DNA of 64,000 nt, taken from contig JAGOPC010000002.1 in the NCBI GenBank assembly GCA_017992195.1, forward strand, positions 39,595-103,594, given 5' to 3'. Made by a program: the position numbers and the translations under genes. Below the pieces are notes generated by a model. The model made no database searches, had not been told where the DNA came from, and saw only the letters and a list, made by a program, of their open reading frames with translations. Shown here piece by piece: positions 30,181 through 38,379 of this stretch. This stretch comes from Patescibacteria group bacterium (GTDB lineage Bacteria > Patescibacteriota > Gracilibacteria > Absconditabacterales > Absconditicoccaceae). Numbering within the stretch: the first letter of the stretch is position 1; the number at the start of each line of letters is the position of its first letter.

Positions 30181-30207
30181 AGTTTTATTATCATACAATT
30201 TGTAACA

Positions 30208-32313
30208 ATGGCTGAATCTAAACCCTTACATCTCGTCAGAAACGTAGGTATTATCGCGCATATCGATGCTGGTAAAACAACTACGACTGAGCGTATTCTT
30301 TATTACACAGGTAAGAACCACAAGATCGGTGAAGTACATGAAGGTGCTGCAACGATGGACTGGATGGAACAGGAGCAGGAAAGAGGTATTACTATTACCT
30401 CTGCTGCGACAACATGTTTCTGGAGAGACAATCAAATTAATATTATTGACACTCCGGGTCACGTGGACTTTACGATCGAGGTAGAGCGTTCATTGCTCGT
30501 TCTTGACGGTGCTGTGTGTGTACTTTCTTCATCTGACGCGGTTCAGCCTCAGACAGAGACTGTATGGAGACAGGCTGATAAGTACGAGGTTCCTCGTATG
30601 TGTTTCGTGAATAAGATCGACAAGATTGGAGCTGACTTCAAGATGTGTATTGATGATATCAGAGACAGACTTTCTACAAAGGCGGTTGCGATCCAGCTTC
30701 CATATGGTGAGTCATCAGAGTTCAAGGGTATCGTGAATCTTGTTGATATGAGATATTACACGTTTGAAGGTGAGAACGGTGAAAAACAGGTAGAGCACGA
30801 CATCCCTGAAGATTTCAAAGCTGAGTGTGTATCTCGCAGAGAGCTTCTTCTCGATGCTGCTACATCATTTGATGATGAGCTTGCTGAGAAATTTCTCGGT
30901 GGTGAAGAGATCTCTATTGATCTTCTCAAGAGAGCTATCAGAAAGGGTGTGGTATCAGGAAATATGTACCCGGTACTCGTTGGTTCAGCCCTCAGAAATG
31001 CAGGTGTCCAGCTTATGCTCGATGCTGTGGTTGATTTCCTTCCATCTCCACTCGACATCGGAGCAGTTCACGGAACTGACATTGATGATCCGGAGAAGGC
31101 TATGGAAAGAGCTCCAACTGACGACGCTCCAGCTTCAGCGCTTGCGTTCAAGATCATGACTGATCCGTTCGTAGGTACTCTTACATTCGTAAGAATTTAC
31201 TCGGGAGTAGTAAGATCTGGTGACGCGCTTCTCAATACGAGAACAGGAAACAAAGAACGTATCGGACGTTTGCTGTTGATGCATGCAAATAAGAGAGAAG
31301 AAATTTCAGAAATTCACGCAGGTCATATCGCTGCCTTTCTCGGACTCAAAGACGTGAAGACAGGAGACACACTCTGTGACATCAAAGATCCTATCGTTCT
31401 CGAGCGTATGGAATTTCCTGAGCCGGTTATCTCGATCGCTGTTGAACCAGCATCGAAAAAAGACCAGGAAAAAATGGGTCTTGGACTTGGAAAACTCGCA
31501 TATGAAGATCCTTCATTCCGCTTCTATACAGACGAGGAAACAGGACAGACGATCATCGCAGGTATGGGAGAACTCCACCTTGAAATTATCGTTGACCGTT
31601 TGAAAAGAGAGCACAAAGTAGAGGTAGTAACTGGTAAACCACAGGTTGCGTACAGAGAAGCTATCTCTAAAAATGCAGATGGTGAAGGAAAGTTCGTTCG
31701 TCAGTCTGGTGGACGTGGACAATACGGACACGTACTTATCCATCTTGAAAAGCTTGAAGAAGAAGGAAAGATCTACGAGTTCCGTGATGACGTTTCAGGA
31801 GGTACGATCCCTAAGGAGTTCATCCCAGCTATCGACAAGGGAGCTCAGGAGGTTATCAAACAAGGACCTATCGCCGGTTATCCAGTGATCGGTGTAAGAG
31901 TTGCTCCATACGATGGTTCATACCACGATGTCGACTCATCTGAAGTAGCGTTTAAGGTCGCAACATACAGAGCGTTCAAGGACGCATTCTCTAAAGCAGG
32001 ACCAATGCTTCTCGAGCCGGTTATGAGCGTAGAAGTAGTGACTCCGGATGAGTACATGGGTGATGTGATGGGAGACCTTTCATCAAGAAGAGGACTTATC
32101 ACAGGACAAGACCAGAGAGGAAAAGCTCTTATCATCAAAGCAAGAGTACCATTATCTGAAATGTTCGGTTACTCAACTCAGGTTCGTTCTATGACTCAAG
32201 GTAGAGCGTCATACTCTATGGAGTTCTCAGCATACGAGAAGGTTCCAAACAACGTTGCTGACAAGATTATCGAAGAAAGAAAAGGAAAAGTGAAGGGACT
32301 CGACGACGAATAA
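30208..32313 (+). CDS. fusA: Elongation factor G
   Basis: 701 residues, full length. G motifs: [15 protein letters not shown] (G1), [12 protein letters not shown] (G2), DTPGHVDF (G3), NKIDKIGAD (G4) and GSAL (G5). Domains II-V follow, with [22 protein letters not shown] and [10 protein letters not shown] in domains III-IV and the C-terminal [21 protein letters not shown]. It translocates tRNA-mRNA on the ribosome. No in-frame TGA, CGA or CGG was noticed in 701 codons, and codons are biased to GGT/GGA and CGT/AGA, as expected for strong expression. An intrinsic terminator follows. Confidence 0.98.
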   Translation: MAESKPLHLVRNVGIIAHIDAGKTTTTERILYYTGKNHKIGEVHEGAATMDWMEQEQERGITITSAATTCFWRDNQINIIDTPGHVDFTIEVERSLLVLDGAVCVLSSSDAVQPQTETVWRQADKYEVPRMCFVNKIDKIGADFKMCIDDIRDRLSTKAVAIQLPYGESSEFKGIVNLVDMRYYTFEGENGEKQVEHDIPEDFKAECVSRRELLLDAATSFDDELAEKFLGGEEISIDLLKRAIRKGVVSGNMYPVLVGSALRNAGVQLMLDAVVDFLPSPLDIGAVHGTDIDDPEKAMERAPTDDAPASALAFKIMTDPFVGTLTFVRIYSGVVRSGDALLNTRTGNKERIGRLLLMHANKREEISEIHAGHIAAFLGLKDVKTGDTLCDIKDPIVLERMEFPEPVISIAVEPASKKDQEKMGLGLGKLAYEDPSFRFYTDEETGQTIIAGMGELHLEIIVDRLKREHKVEVVTGKPQVAYREAISKNADGEGKFVRQSGGRGQYGHVLIHLEKLEEEGKIYEFRDDVSGGTIPKEFIPAIDKGAQEVIKQGPIAGYPVIGVRVAPYDGSYHDVDSSEVAFKVATYRAFKDAFSKAGPMLLEPVMSVEVVTPDEYMGDVMGDLSSRRGLITGQDQRGKALIIKARVPLSEMFGYSTQVRSMTQGRASYSMEFSAYEKVPNNVADKIIEERKGKVKGLDDE

Positions 32314-32347
32314 ATCTCCTCAAACTTATCCATCTAACATACAAGAA

Positions 32348-32373
32348 ATCCCTCCGAGCGGGGGATTTTTTTT
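32348..32373 (+). terminator. Intrinsic terminator of fusA
   Basis: ATCCCTC (32348-32354) pairs with GGGGGAT (32360-32366) with one wobble, 5-nt loop, followed by seven or more T. Confidence 0.85.
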
Positions 32374-32378
32374 GGTTA

Positions 32379-32406
32379 TTGATTTGAGCTGTCTATTGGC
32401 TACAAT
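32379..32406 (+). promoter_or_regulatory. Candidate promoter of the 32.4-kb ncRNA
   Basis: TTGATT (32379-32384), 16 bp, TACAAT (32401-32406), right after the fusA terminator. The predicted start is about 32413. Confidence 0.55.
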
Positions 32407-32412
32407 ATGAGA

Positions 32413-32740
32413 GATGTATTTACATCTCATTCGATGCCTTTATATTGAAATTCCCCCTAGTTGGTTCTCCAAGACTAGTGCTAGCATCTCTTGGGGATGC
32501 ACAAGAGTCCCTGTATGCTTGTGTAAAAAAGAAAGCAGGTTGTGTCGGGTTCAACATCTCAGTCGACAAGATTATAAAAGAGAGTGTTTTATGATACTAT
32601 ACACAGTAATGCGTGGATGGGTGTAGTTTTGCAAGAGGGAACCGGTTTTGGTACGTGTCAATAATCCTGGGCCCTGTAGGTATAAAGAAGTATCGAATGT
32701 CATTTGTTAAAAACCTTCTGTGTTCTACAGAAGGTTTTTT
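32413..32740 (+). ncRNA. Candidate structured noncoding RNA of about 300 nt
   Basis: The 410-bp gap between fusA and the next gene has a promoter (32379-32406) and a strong terminator (32709-32745) but no convincing gene. The two ends pair: CATTCGAT (32428-32435) with ATCGAATG (32692-32699) and CTTTATA (32438-32444) with TATAAAG (32681-32687). Inside are CTCCAAGA/TCTTGGGG with an inner CTAG pair (about 32468-32505) and CACAAG/CTTGTG (about 32509-32532). The closed ends suggest a 6S-like or other housekeeping RNA. I found no tmRNA tRNA-like ends, no RNase P conserved core and no SRP Alu motif. A 70-codon Cys-rich frame (32414-32626) is a weaker alternative. Confidence 0.5.
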
Positions 32741-32745
32741 TTTAT
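32709..32745 (+). terminator. Strong terminator of the ncRNA, overlapping a convergent gene end
   Basis: AAAACCTTCTGT and ACAGAAGGTTTT form a stem of about 12 bp with a 5-nt loop, followed by an eight-T tract. The last codons of the minus-strand gene ending at 32725 lie inside the hairpin. Confidence 0.85.
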
Positions 32746-33648
32746 TTTTATATTATTCTTTTTCATCCCCTCATTGACAAGATCCATAGCGTCTTGTATG
32801 GTCTCTTCGGGATCAAAGACTCACTGTATGGCAGGTATCAATTGGTTCTTGTCGAGCATCTCTATGATTTGAGACTTTGTTTTCATCGTCCAAGTATCGT
32901 TTGAGTCTTCTATGCTATAATTATGCAGATGTTCGTTCAAGAAACTGTGCAGCGATCCATAGAAAGGGACCTTATTGGCCTTCGCTAACTTCCATGCTTT
33001 ACCGACTGCTTCGCTGGTTTTATGGTCTGCGTAGATGGCTACGGGATTGATCTCTACGGGCTGGTAGCTAAATACTTCATTGGTCTGAAACTTATCAATC
33101 CGGTCGGCAGAAAGCGGCTTATAACCACTTTTTTCTCTTATAGTATTCACGAGATGCATCATCGCTTCCTGTATAGTGAACGGTTTTTTGTGCTCCTTTT
33201 CCAGCTGAAACTTATCATTGCCGGCTCTAAAGAGCACTTCGGCCATACTTCTGTGTCTTTGCCAGTCGAGTATCGTAGGCTCTATTAATACGTTATTATA
33301 GACCTGATGAAGTGAGGACAGATTTTGTGCTGAACTACTTTCAAACATCTCATAGTTCTTCACGAGAGCGAGAAGATCATGACCAAAGTACCTCATGTCT
33401 GAGTTCTTTTTCCTTAGCGTGAAAATGATTCCTTGTGGCCTAAATGCTGTAGGGTAAAGTGTGGAGAGAACGCTAAAACAAATTCTTGTATCCAGTCAAA
33501 AAGAGTCTACATTTGGCTGTAGCTGCATTGTTTTCAGTATATCTTCCACCGTCTGTCCTACAACCGGCTTGTTATGACTATCAGTTCCGCGGTAGATACC
33601 TTCAAAGCCCTTCGGTATAGACTTGATAAAATAGGTTTTCTTTTGCAT
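32725..33648 (-). CDS. Hypothetical protein
   Basis: 307 residues, two in-frame TGA that split it under the standard code. No signal peptide or membrane helix. Segments include KSIPKGFEGIYRGTDSHNKPVVGQTVEDIL, SVLSTLYPTAF, EHKKPFTIQEAMMHLVNTIREK and FDPEETIQDAMDLVNEGMKKN. The N-terminal region looks like a mixed alpha/beta fold. No family recognised. The gene is single and convergent with the ncRNA. Confidence 0.6.
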
Positions 33649-33758
33649 ATTCTAAGTATAAACAGAGTGGTTATATTGTCAAAAAACAGCATTTTTTGAT
33701 GATTGATTTTACCTTATAGAAGTATATGCTATAAACATTTAGTAGTTATCTGATAGAT

Positions 33759-34172
33759 ATGAACTCCCCAGTACTTCAGCCGGTTGTTCAGGCTTTTAAT
33801 GCTAATAAATATGTCTCTCCAAAGGATGTTGTTACTGCTACGGTTCAGTTACTCGATCTATTTAATATAGTGTTAGATAGTGAAACTTCCAAGGAACTTA
33901 TTGGTCTTACTAAGATGAAAATAGAAGAGAGTATGGTCGGCAAAACAGGAGTAATAGTAAGTTCTACTCTCGGCTCTGTGCCTTTGTATAAAGAGAATGA
34001 CAGAACTAAAATAGCAATCTTTAAGATTAGAAATAATCTTGTTGCGGTTATGATGGGGGAGCTTGCAGATAGTGCTGCCGATCATGAGCAAATGGTAAAA
34101 ACTCTTGATCTCCCACGTCATACAAGTGTAAAGGCGCCAGATAGAGATGGTATATATAGCGCAGCAGCATAG
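33759..34172 (+). CDS. Small hypothetical protein
   Basis: 137 residues, no in-frame TGA. An N-terminal helical half (LQPVVQAFNANKY, DVVTATVQLLDLFNIVL) is followed by a beta-rich segment (TGVIVSSTLGSVPLYKENDRTKIAIFKIRNNLVAVMMGEL). No family recognised. Single gene, followed by a perfect bidirectional terminator. Confidence 0.55.
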   Translation: MNSPVLQPVVQAFNANKYVSPKDVVTATVQLLDLFNIVLDSETSKELIGLTKMKIEESMVGKTGVIVSSTLGSVPLYKENDRTKIAIFKIRNNLVAVMMGELADSAADHEQMVKTLDLPRHTSVKAPDRDGIYSAAA

Positions 34173-34194
34173 ATAACTTATTATTTCTAACAGC

Positions 34195-34224
34195 AAAAAA
34201 GACCCCATGATCGGGGTCTTTTTT
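34195..34224. terminator. Bidirectional terminator
   Basis: AAAAAAGACCCC and GGGGTCTTTTTT flank a 6-nt loop, with T runs on both strands. It separates convergent genes 33759 and 34261. Confidence 0.88.
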
Positions 34225-34260
34225 GACTATGAATACTATTGTTAGCAGCTTGAGGGAATG

Positions 34261-34842
34261 TTATTCCTCAAACAGTCCTTGTTTCAAGTGGTTTGCGAAG
34301 TCCTCTTTGTCGTCGTCTTCGGTGCTGTGGATGTTCACCATGTTGGCTCTGCCGATGTGGCGTGCCTGGCTGAAAACTTGTCGGAGGGTGTAGATGATTC
34401 CTATGAGCAATAAGAGAGAGATCAGGTAGTATCGGTTCGTCAGTGATACAGTATATGTGAAATTGTTTTTGACGAGAAATGTGATATCACCGATAGCTAC
34501 GAATGCCGTGGTCATCATCATGATCATCGCGAGCGAGAAGAGCATATCGTTCTCTTTGAAGCCGATCACCTGGTTAAGGAATCCCTTAAATCTGAAACTC
34601 AGTGACCATCCTACGAGAATCGCATATGATAAGAATATGATAATGTCAGACTTGATGAAATAGGTGTTAATAAGCCCGAAAACCTTCGCCGGTTCGTCAG
34701 CAATAGGGGAGATAGTGATAATAGGCATAAAGATGAGGCACACGCCTAAAATTATCGCATAGATGATGAAGATTTTCTCGGTTTTTGAGTATCTTCCCCA
34801 CTTATGACTGAAGACCGCGCTGGCGTTTTTATAAGCTCCCAT
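34261..34842 (-). CDS. Four-helix membrane protein of unknown function
   Basis: 193 residues, no in-frame TGA. Hydrophobic helices at about 23-45 (KIFIIYAIILGVCLIFMPII), 63-83, 99-122 and 137-158, with a charged C-terminal tail (HSTEDDDKEDFANHL). No family recognised. It is upstream of nothing else on its strand. The peroxiredoxin gene ends 55 bp before its start, on the same strand. Confidence 0.58.
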   Translation of the reverse strand: MGAYKNASAVFSHKWGRYSKTEKIFIIYAIILGVCLIFMPIITISPIADEPAKVFGLINTYFIKSDIIIFLSYAILVGWSLSFRFKGFLNQVIGFKENDMLFSLAMIMMMTTAFVAIGDITFLVKNNFTYTVSLTNRYYLISLLLLIGIIYTLRQVFSQARHIGRANMVNIHSTEDDDKEDFANHLKQGLFEE

Positions 34843-34896
34843 GACTGAGTTATAAGTTTATACGATTAAAAGGTACAATAATCTTTGTTCGTGATA

Positions 34897-35370
34897 TTAT
34901 TTGCCGAAATTTTGTATGTACTCGAGAACCTCTTTTGGGTGTCCGAGTGGGGTGACGTTTTCCCACTTATACAAAACTGTTCACTTATTGTCAAGAAGAT
35001 ACGTGTTTCTCAGGGTGCCAATGTACTCTTTTCCCATAAATTTCTTTGGCCCTTGCGCTTTAAAGATATCATGTAATATCTTGTCTTTGTCGGATATCAA
35101 TCAAATATTCAACTCATGGTTCTGCTGAAACTTACAATGCGACTTTCCCGTATCCTTGCTGACCCCAATGATCTGGCTTTTCACCTTTATAAAATCTTTC
35201 ACATGCTGAGAAAATTCCTTGGCTTCTATCGTGCAGCCAGGAGTATTATCTTTCGGATAAAAATAAAGCACGGTATAATCAGCCTGATTCAGGAGGTCTT
35301 TCATACCTATTTCCTCGGTCACACACTGAGGGTTTGTATAAGAGACAACTGTATCAAGGAGATCTACCAT
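34897..35370 (-). CDS. bcp: Peroxiredoxin, BCP/AhpC-TSA type
   Basis: 157 residues, two in-frame TGA. The peroxidatic cysteine lies in YFYPKDNTPGCTIEAKEF, the BCP signature, with a thioredoxin-like fold (TVLYFYPKD, IIGVSKD). The C-terminal half (GTLRNTYLLDNKGTVLYKWENVTPLGHPKEVLEYI) is recovered only with TGA=Gly. It reduces hydroperoxides in the cytoplasm. The second cysteine of atypical 2-Cys forms, five residues after the first, is absent, so it is probably a 1-Cys form or uses Cys80 of KSHCKF. Confidence 0.9.
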
Positions 35371-35412
35371 GCCATTGCGTTGGAAATGATAAATAATGTT
35401 AGATGGATTTTT

Positions 35413-35811
35413 TTAGAGACTTCCACTTGGAGAGTAATCATTGTCCAGAGGAGAGCTGTTGTTGTTGAAGAGACTAGCGGTGCCTTCAGTACCCATACCC
35501 ATGATCTTTTTGATAATCAGTCACGCTCTGTCGAAAATGTTTTGCGCGGTATAGTACTTGTAGCCCGTCACTTTCATCTGCTTGAAGAGGATCGGAAAGA
35601 CGAATAGGAGCACGAGTGTTACGATAATACCCATGATCGTAAATCTGATATTCTTGATAGCCTTTTGGATCACATCGTCTTTACCGTCAGAAAAAATGAA
35701 CTGGAAAATAGCGCGAAAGAGCGAGTAGATTGCTCCTGCGAAAATAACGATGATAAGTATCGCAAGTACCGTAAGGATGATATCTTGCATAGTGGTGTAT
35801 GTACCGTTCAT
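35413..35811 (-). CDS. Small two-helix membrane protein, pilin-like
   Basis: 132 residues, one in-frame TGA. Two membrane helices (about 12-35 and 58-78) flank a polar loop (SDGKDDVIQKAIKNIRF), the same layout as each unit of the triplicated protein at 23677 and as VirB2-like pilin proteins of CPR secretion loci. The tail is Asn/Ser-rich (LFNNNSSPLDND). Sequence similarity to the 23677 units is suggestive, not proven. Confidence 0.55.
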
Positions 35812-35872
35812 CAGTAAATGAGAAAATAAAGTATTATTTCTCTACTATGAGGTTACCAGCTCCAATTTCAGA

Positions 35873-36169
35873 CTATTTCTCTTCTTTCTTCGGTTTTCTG
35901 TTCTTTGTCTTGAGGGTGAAATATTTCTGGAAGAGCGCATCTTTCGTATGCGTGTGAAGAAGCTTTGCAAGTCTTTCTGATGGTTTTGCACCAAGAGCGA
36001 TAAGCTCTTTTGCTCTGTCAGCGTTTACCTCCATCTTGTGATTGAGAGGATTGTACCATCCAAGAACTTCCTTGTAACCTGCCTTTACTGGCTTCGTATG
36101 CTCAGTGAGGACGATTCTGAAGAAAGGACTTTTCGTTCTACCTGCTCTTGCTAGTCTGAGTGTTAACAT
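35873..36169 (-). CDS. rpsP: Ribosomal protein S16
   Basis: 98 residues. MLTLRLARAGRTKSPFFRIVLTEH is the S16 start, followed by LGWYNP and ALGAKPSERLAKLL. The C-terminal tail is basic. It is a structural protein of the 30S subunit. No in-frame TGA. The L33 gene lies upstream in the same orientation, 35 bp away. Confidence 0.96.
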   Translation of the reverse strand: MLTLRLARAGRTKSPFFRIVLTEHTKPVKAGYKEVLGWYNPLNHKMEVNADRAKELIALGAKPSERLAKLLHTHTKDALFQKYFTLKTKNRKPKKEEK

Positions 36170-36204
36170 GATTTACAGTGTGTGATAACAAATAAAGATA
36201 CAAA

Positions 36205-36384
36205 TTACTTGAGCTTTTCTTTAGACTTGTGAACGGTGTGGGTTCTGCACTGATTACAGAATTTCTTGAGCTCCAACTTTGGGTCGTTGACCTTATTTAC
36301 CATAACAACATAGTTTTGCTTGCCGCATGTTGTACAGATCATCGCAACGTTGATTCTTGCTCCTTTTTTCTTTTTTCCTGCCAT
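36205..36384 (-). CDS. rpmG: Ribosomal protein L33
   Basis: 59 residues, missed by length filters. MAGKKKKGARINVAMICTTCGKQNY is followed by LKKFCNQCRTHTVH, the zinc-binding C+ form of L33 with two CxxC pairs. It is a 50S subunit protein. It lies upstream of rpsP on the same strand and downstream of two tRNA genes, so the four may be one transcript. Confidence 0.92.
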   Translation of the reverse strand: MAGKKKKGARINVAMICTTCGKQNYVVMVNKVNDPKLELKKFCNQCRTHTVHKSKEKLK

Positions 36385-36473
36385 GAGGTTATAATAACAA
36401 ATAATTAAATAGACGACGTCTTCATTTTATGTTATGTCTTGTGTTTTTTGCTTTCAACATTACTAGATTGAAT

Positions 36474-36547
36474 TGGCTTTGGGTGGACTTGAACCACCGA
36501 CCCCGTCCTTATGAGAGACGTGCTCTAACCAGCTGAGCTACAAAGCC
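36474..36547 (-). tRNA. tRNA-Met (CAT), elongator type
   Basis: 74 nt with acceptor GGCTTTG/CAAAGCC, discriminator A, D arm GCTC...GAGC, anticodon loop CTCATAA giving CAT, and T loop TTCAAGT. The sequence around TAGAGCACGTCTCTCATAA resembles elongator tRNA-Met more than initiator or lysidine tRNA-Ile2. CCA is not encoded. Confidence 0.92.
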
Positions 36548-36570
36548 GCTTGTTATACAATGAATTGGTT

Positions 36571-36655
36571 CGGTGAGGGCGGGATTCGAACCCGCGGTAC
36601 CTTTCGGTACGACTCGTTAGCAGTGAGCTGACTTCGACCACTCATCCACCTCACC
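36571..36655 (-). tRNA. tRNA-Ser (GCT)
   Basis: 85 nt with acceptor GGTGAGG/CCTCACC, discriminator G, anticodon loop CTGCTAA giving GCT, a long variable arm (GTACCGAAAGGTAC) and T loop TTCGAAT. It decodes AGC/AGU. Confidence 0.95.
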
Positions 36656-36858
36656 ATCTTTTTCAGACAAAAAAATGCACGTCTAGGTGCTAATTTTATT
36701 TTTACCTGCTCACGCAGAGAGAGCGTACGTCAGCATTGACTGCTCGCTGCACGAATATATAAAGATTTTGGGTTGTAATGCAAGCGAAAGTTCATAAAAA
36801 TATTGCTAATATGCTGGTAGCATACAGATTTACCCTACTATAATTCTTTTCAACGACG

Positions 36859-37419
36859 ATGACAGAAACATTTGTGCCGTGATCTATAGAAACCTGAGCC
36901 AATGTGAACACCCTTGGCGAGGCGACCGAGCAGGATATGGTTAGAGTGAACGAGAGTATGCAAAAGGCGAAGCAGATGGGTCAGCAGATACAGGGCGATC
37001 AAAAGAAAAATGCTCACCTTGCGCAGTTTTTGACCTATCTTTTCAGTGCGGTCAACGATGATGAGATTCGGTCGACAACTGTCGAACTATTTTCTAGGCC
37101 AGATCAGAGTAATATGTGAATGAGTCTGGCTATATTTGAAATGTTAGCTTTATTCCTGCCATTTTACGCCTCTAAAGCACAGGAGACCGGCATCGATGCT
37201 TCGTTTGATACGTTGCGCTATGAGATCTCGTTAAATGGCGAAAGCTATCTTGGTTATGTACAGCTTTTGTACCGCATCTATCCGTTCTATAGTCAGTTAG
37301 ATAAGGACACATTGAGTTCGCTCATTGCAAGCTTGCTTTTGTACCATGGCCTGGCTGTGATCGAAGAGGGCAAAACGTTCGAAGATTTTGTTCGCCAGAT
37401 TCGCCCGGCATTGGGGTAG
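36859..37419 (+). CDS. Hypothetical helical protein
   Basis: 186 residues, three in-frame TGA. Entirely helical by eye: MQKAKQMGQQIQGDQKKN, AHLAQFLTYLFSAVNDDEI, IFEMLALFLPFYAS and SLIASLLLYHGLAVIEEG. No signal peptide; a hydrophobic stretch at about 90-105 is short. No family recognised. It lies between the tRNA-Ser gene (divergent) and the ABC ATPase gene (86 bp downstream). Confidence 0.55.
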
Positions 37420-37505
37420 TATAGAGACAGATTAAAATGTTAAAATAGAGGAAGAGATTAAGAAAAGATATTGCATATTTTTTAGATGATTTTTTGTCCG
37501 GATTT

Positions 37506-38246
37506 ATGGAAATAATTCGCATAGCGTGACTCCAAAAAACCTTTCAAAAATGGGGGAAGAAGACACATGTGTTGCAGGGTGTCGATATCGTTGTGAATGC
37601 AGGTGAAATCTATGGTTTTCTGGGTGCAAACGGAGTGGGAAAGACTACGCTGCTGAAGTGTATTTTTCACTATCTGAAACATGATGCGGGCGACATTCAA
37701 CTGTTCGGGACGAGTGACTATCATGATCAGACATACTTTGCCCGCATCGGCTATGCGCCGGAGGTGACAAATTTGTATCCTTTTCTTCGCGGGATAGAGC
37801 TCTTGCGTTACATGGGAAAACTGGCTGGGATGCATCCGACGCTTATCGAAGAGAGAGCGAAGATGCTGCTCGAAAAGCTGGGCTTGAGCTTTGCCGAGGA
37901 TCGCTTGATTAGCGCTTATTCGAAGGGTATGAAACAGAGATTGTCTTTAGCGGCTTCGCTGATCAATGATCCGGAGCTGATTTTCCGGGATGAACCGATG
38001 TCAGGACTTGATCCGTTGGGTCGTATCATTGTCAAAGATCTGATGAAGGAACTTAAAAAAGAAGGAAAAACGCTGTTTTTTAACACACATATTTTATCCG
38101 ACGTGCAAGAGATTGCCGACAGATTTGGTATCCTCCACAAATGAACGATCGTTCATGAGGATGCGCCAAGCGCAATTCAGGGGTCGTTAGAGGAGTTTTT
38201 CACCAAAACGGTCAGGGGAATCGACGCCCAGGTGAGGGTTGAATAG
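37506..38246 (+). CDS. ABC transporter ATP-binding protein
   Basis: 246 residues, two in-frame TGA. Walker A is FLGANGVGKTTLLK, the Q-loop area GYAPEVTNLYPFLRG, the signature YSKGMKQRLSLA, Walker B LIF-x-DEPMSGLDPLGR and the switch FNTHIL. Residue x (161) is CGG. The position before the Walker B Asp is hydrophobic in this family, so Trp fits and Arg does not. ATPases of this subtype (drug, polysaccharide or Nod-factor exporters) pair with ABC-2 permeases; the only one here is at 13153, about 24 kb away. Confidence 0.9.
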
Positions 38247-38379
38247 TGATTGGGTAATGTTTTCAGGAAAAGTCTATGTAAAGTTCGGGTATATATAGAA
38301 GGGAGGGTGGTGGATTTTGTCCGTCACTTTTTTTTGATTACACTCTAGAGTAGTAGATTTTAATACTTTTTGGAATACC

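Noticed and set aside
32414..32626. 70-codon open frame in the 32.4-kb gap
   Set aside because: Unusual Cys/Arg-rich composition with no family; the same stretch has long-range pairing, a promoter and terminator, so ncRNA is preferred. Not fully excluded.
32413..32740. tmRNA, RNase P RNA or SRP RNA
   Set aside because: No tRNA-like ends or tag reading frame, no RNase P core sequences, no SRP Alu or tetraloop motif recognised.
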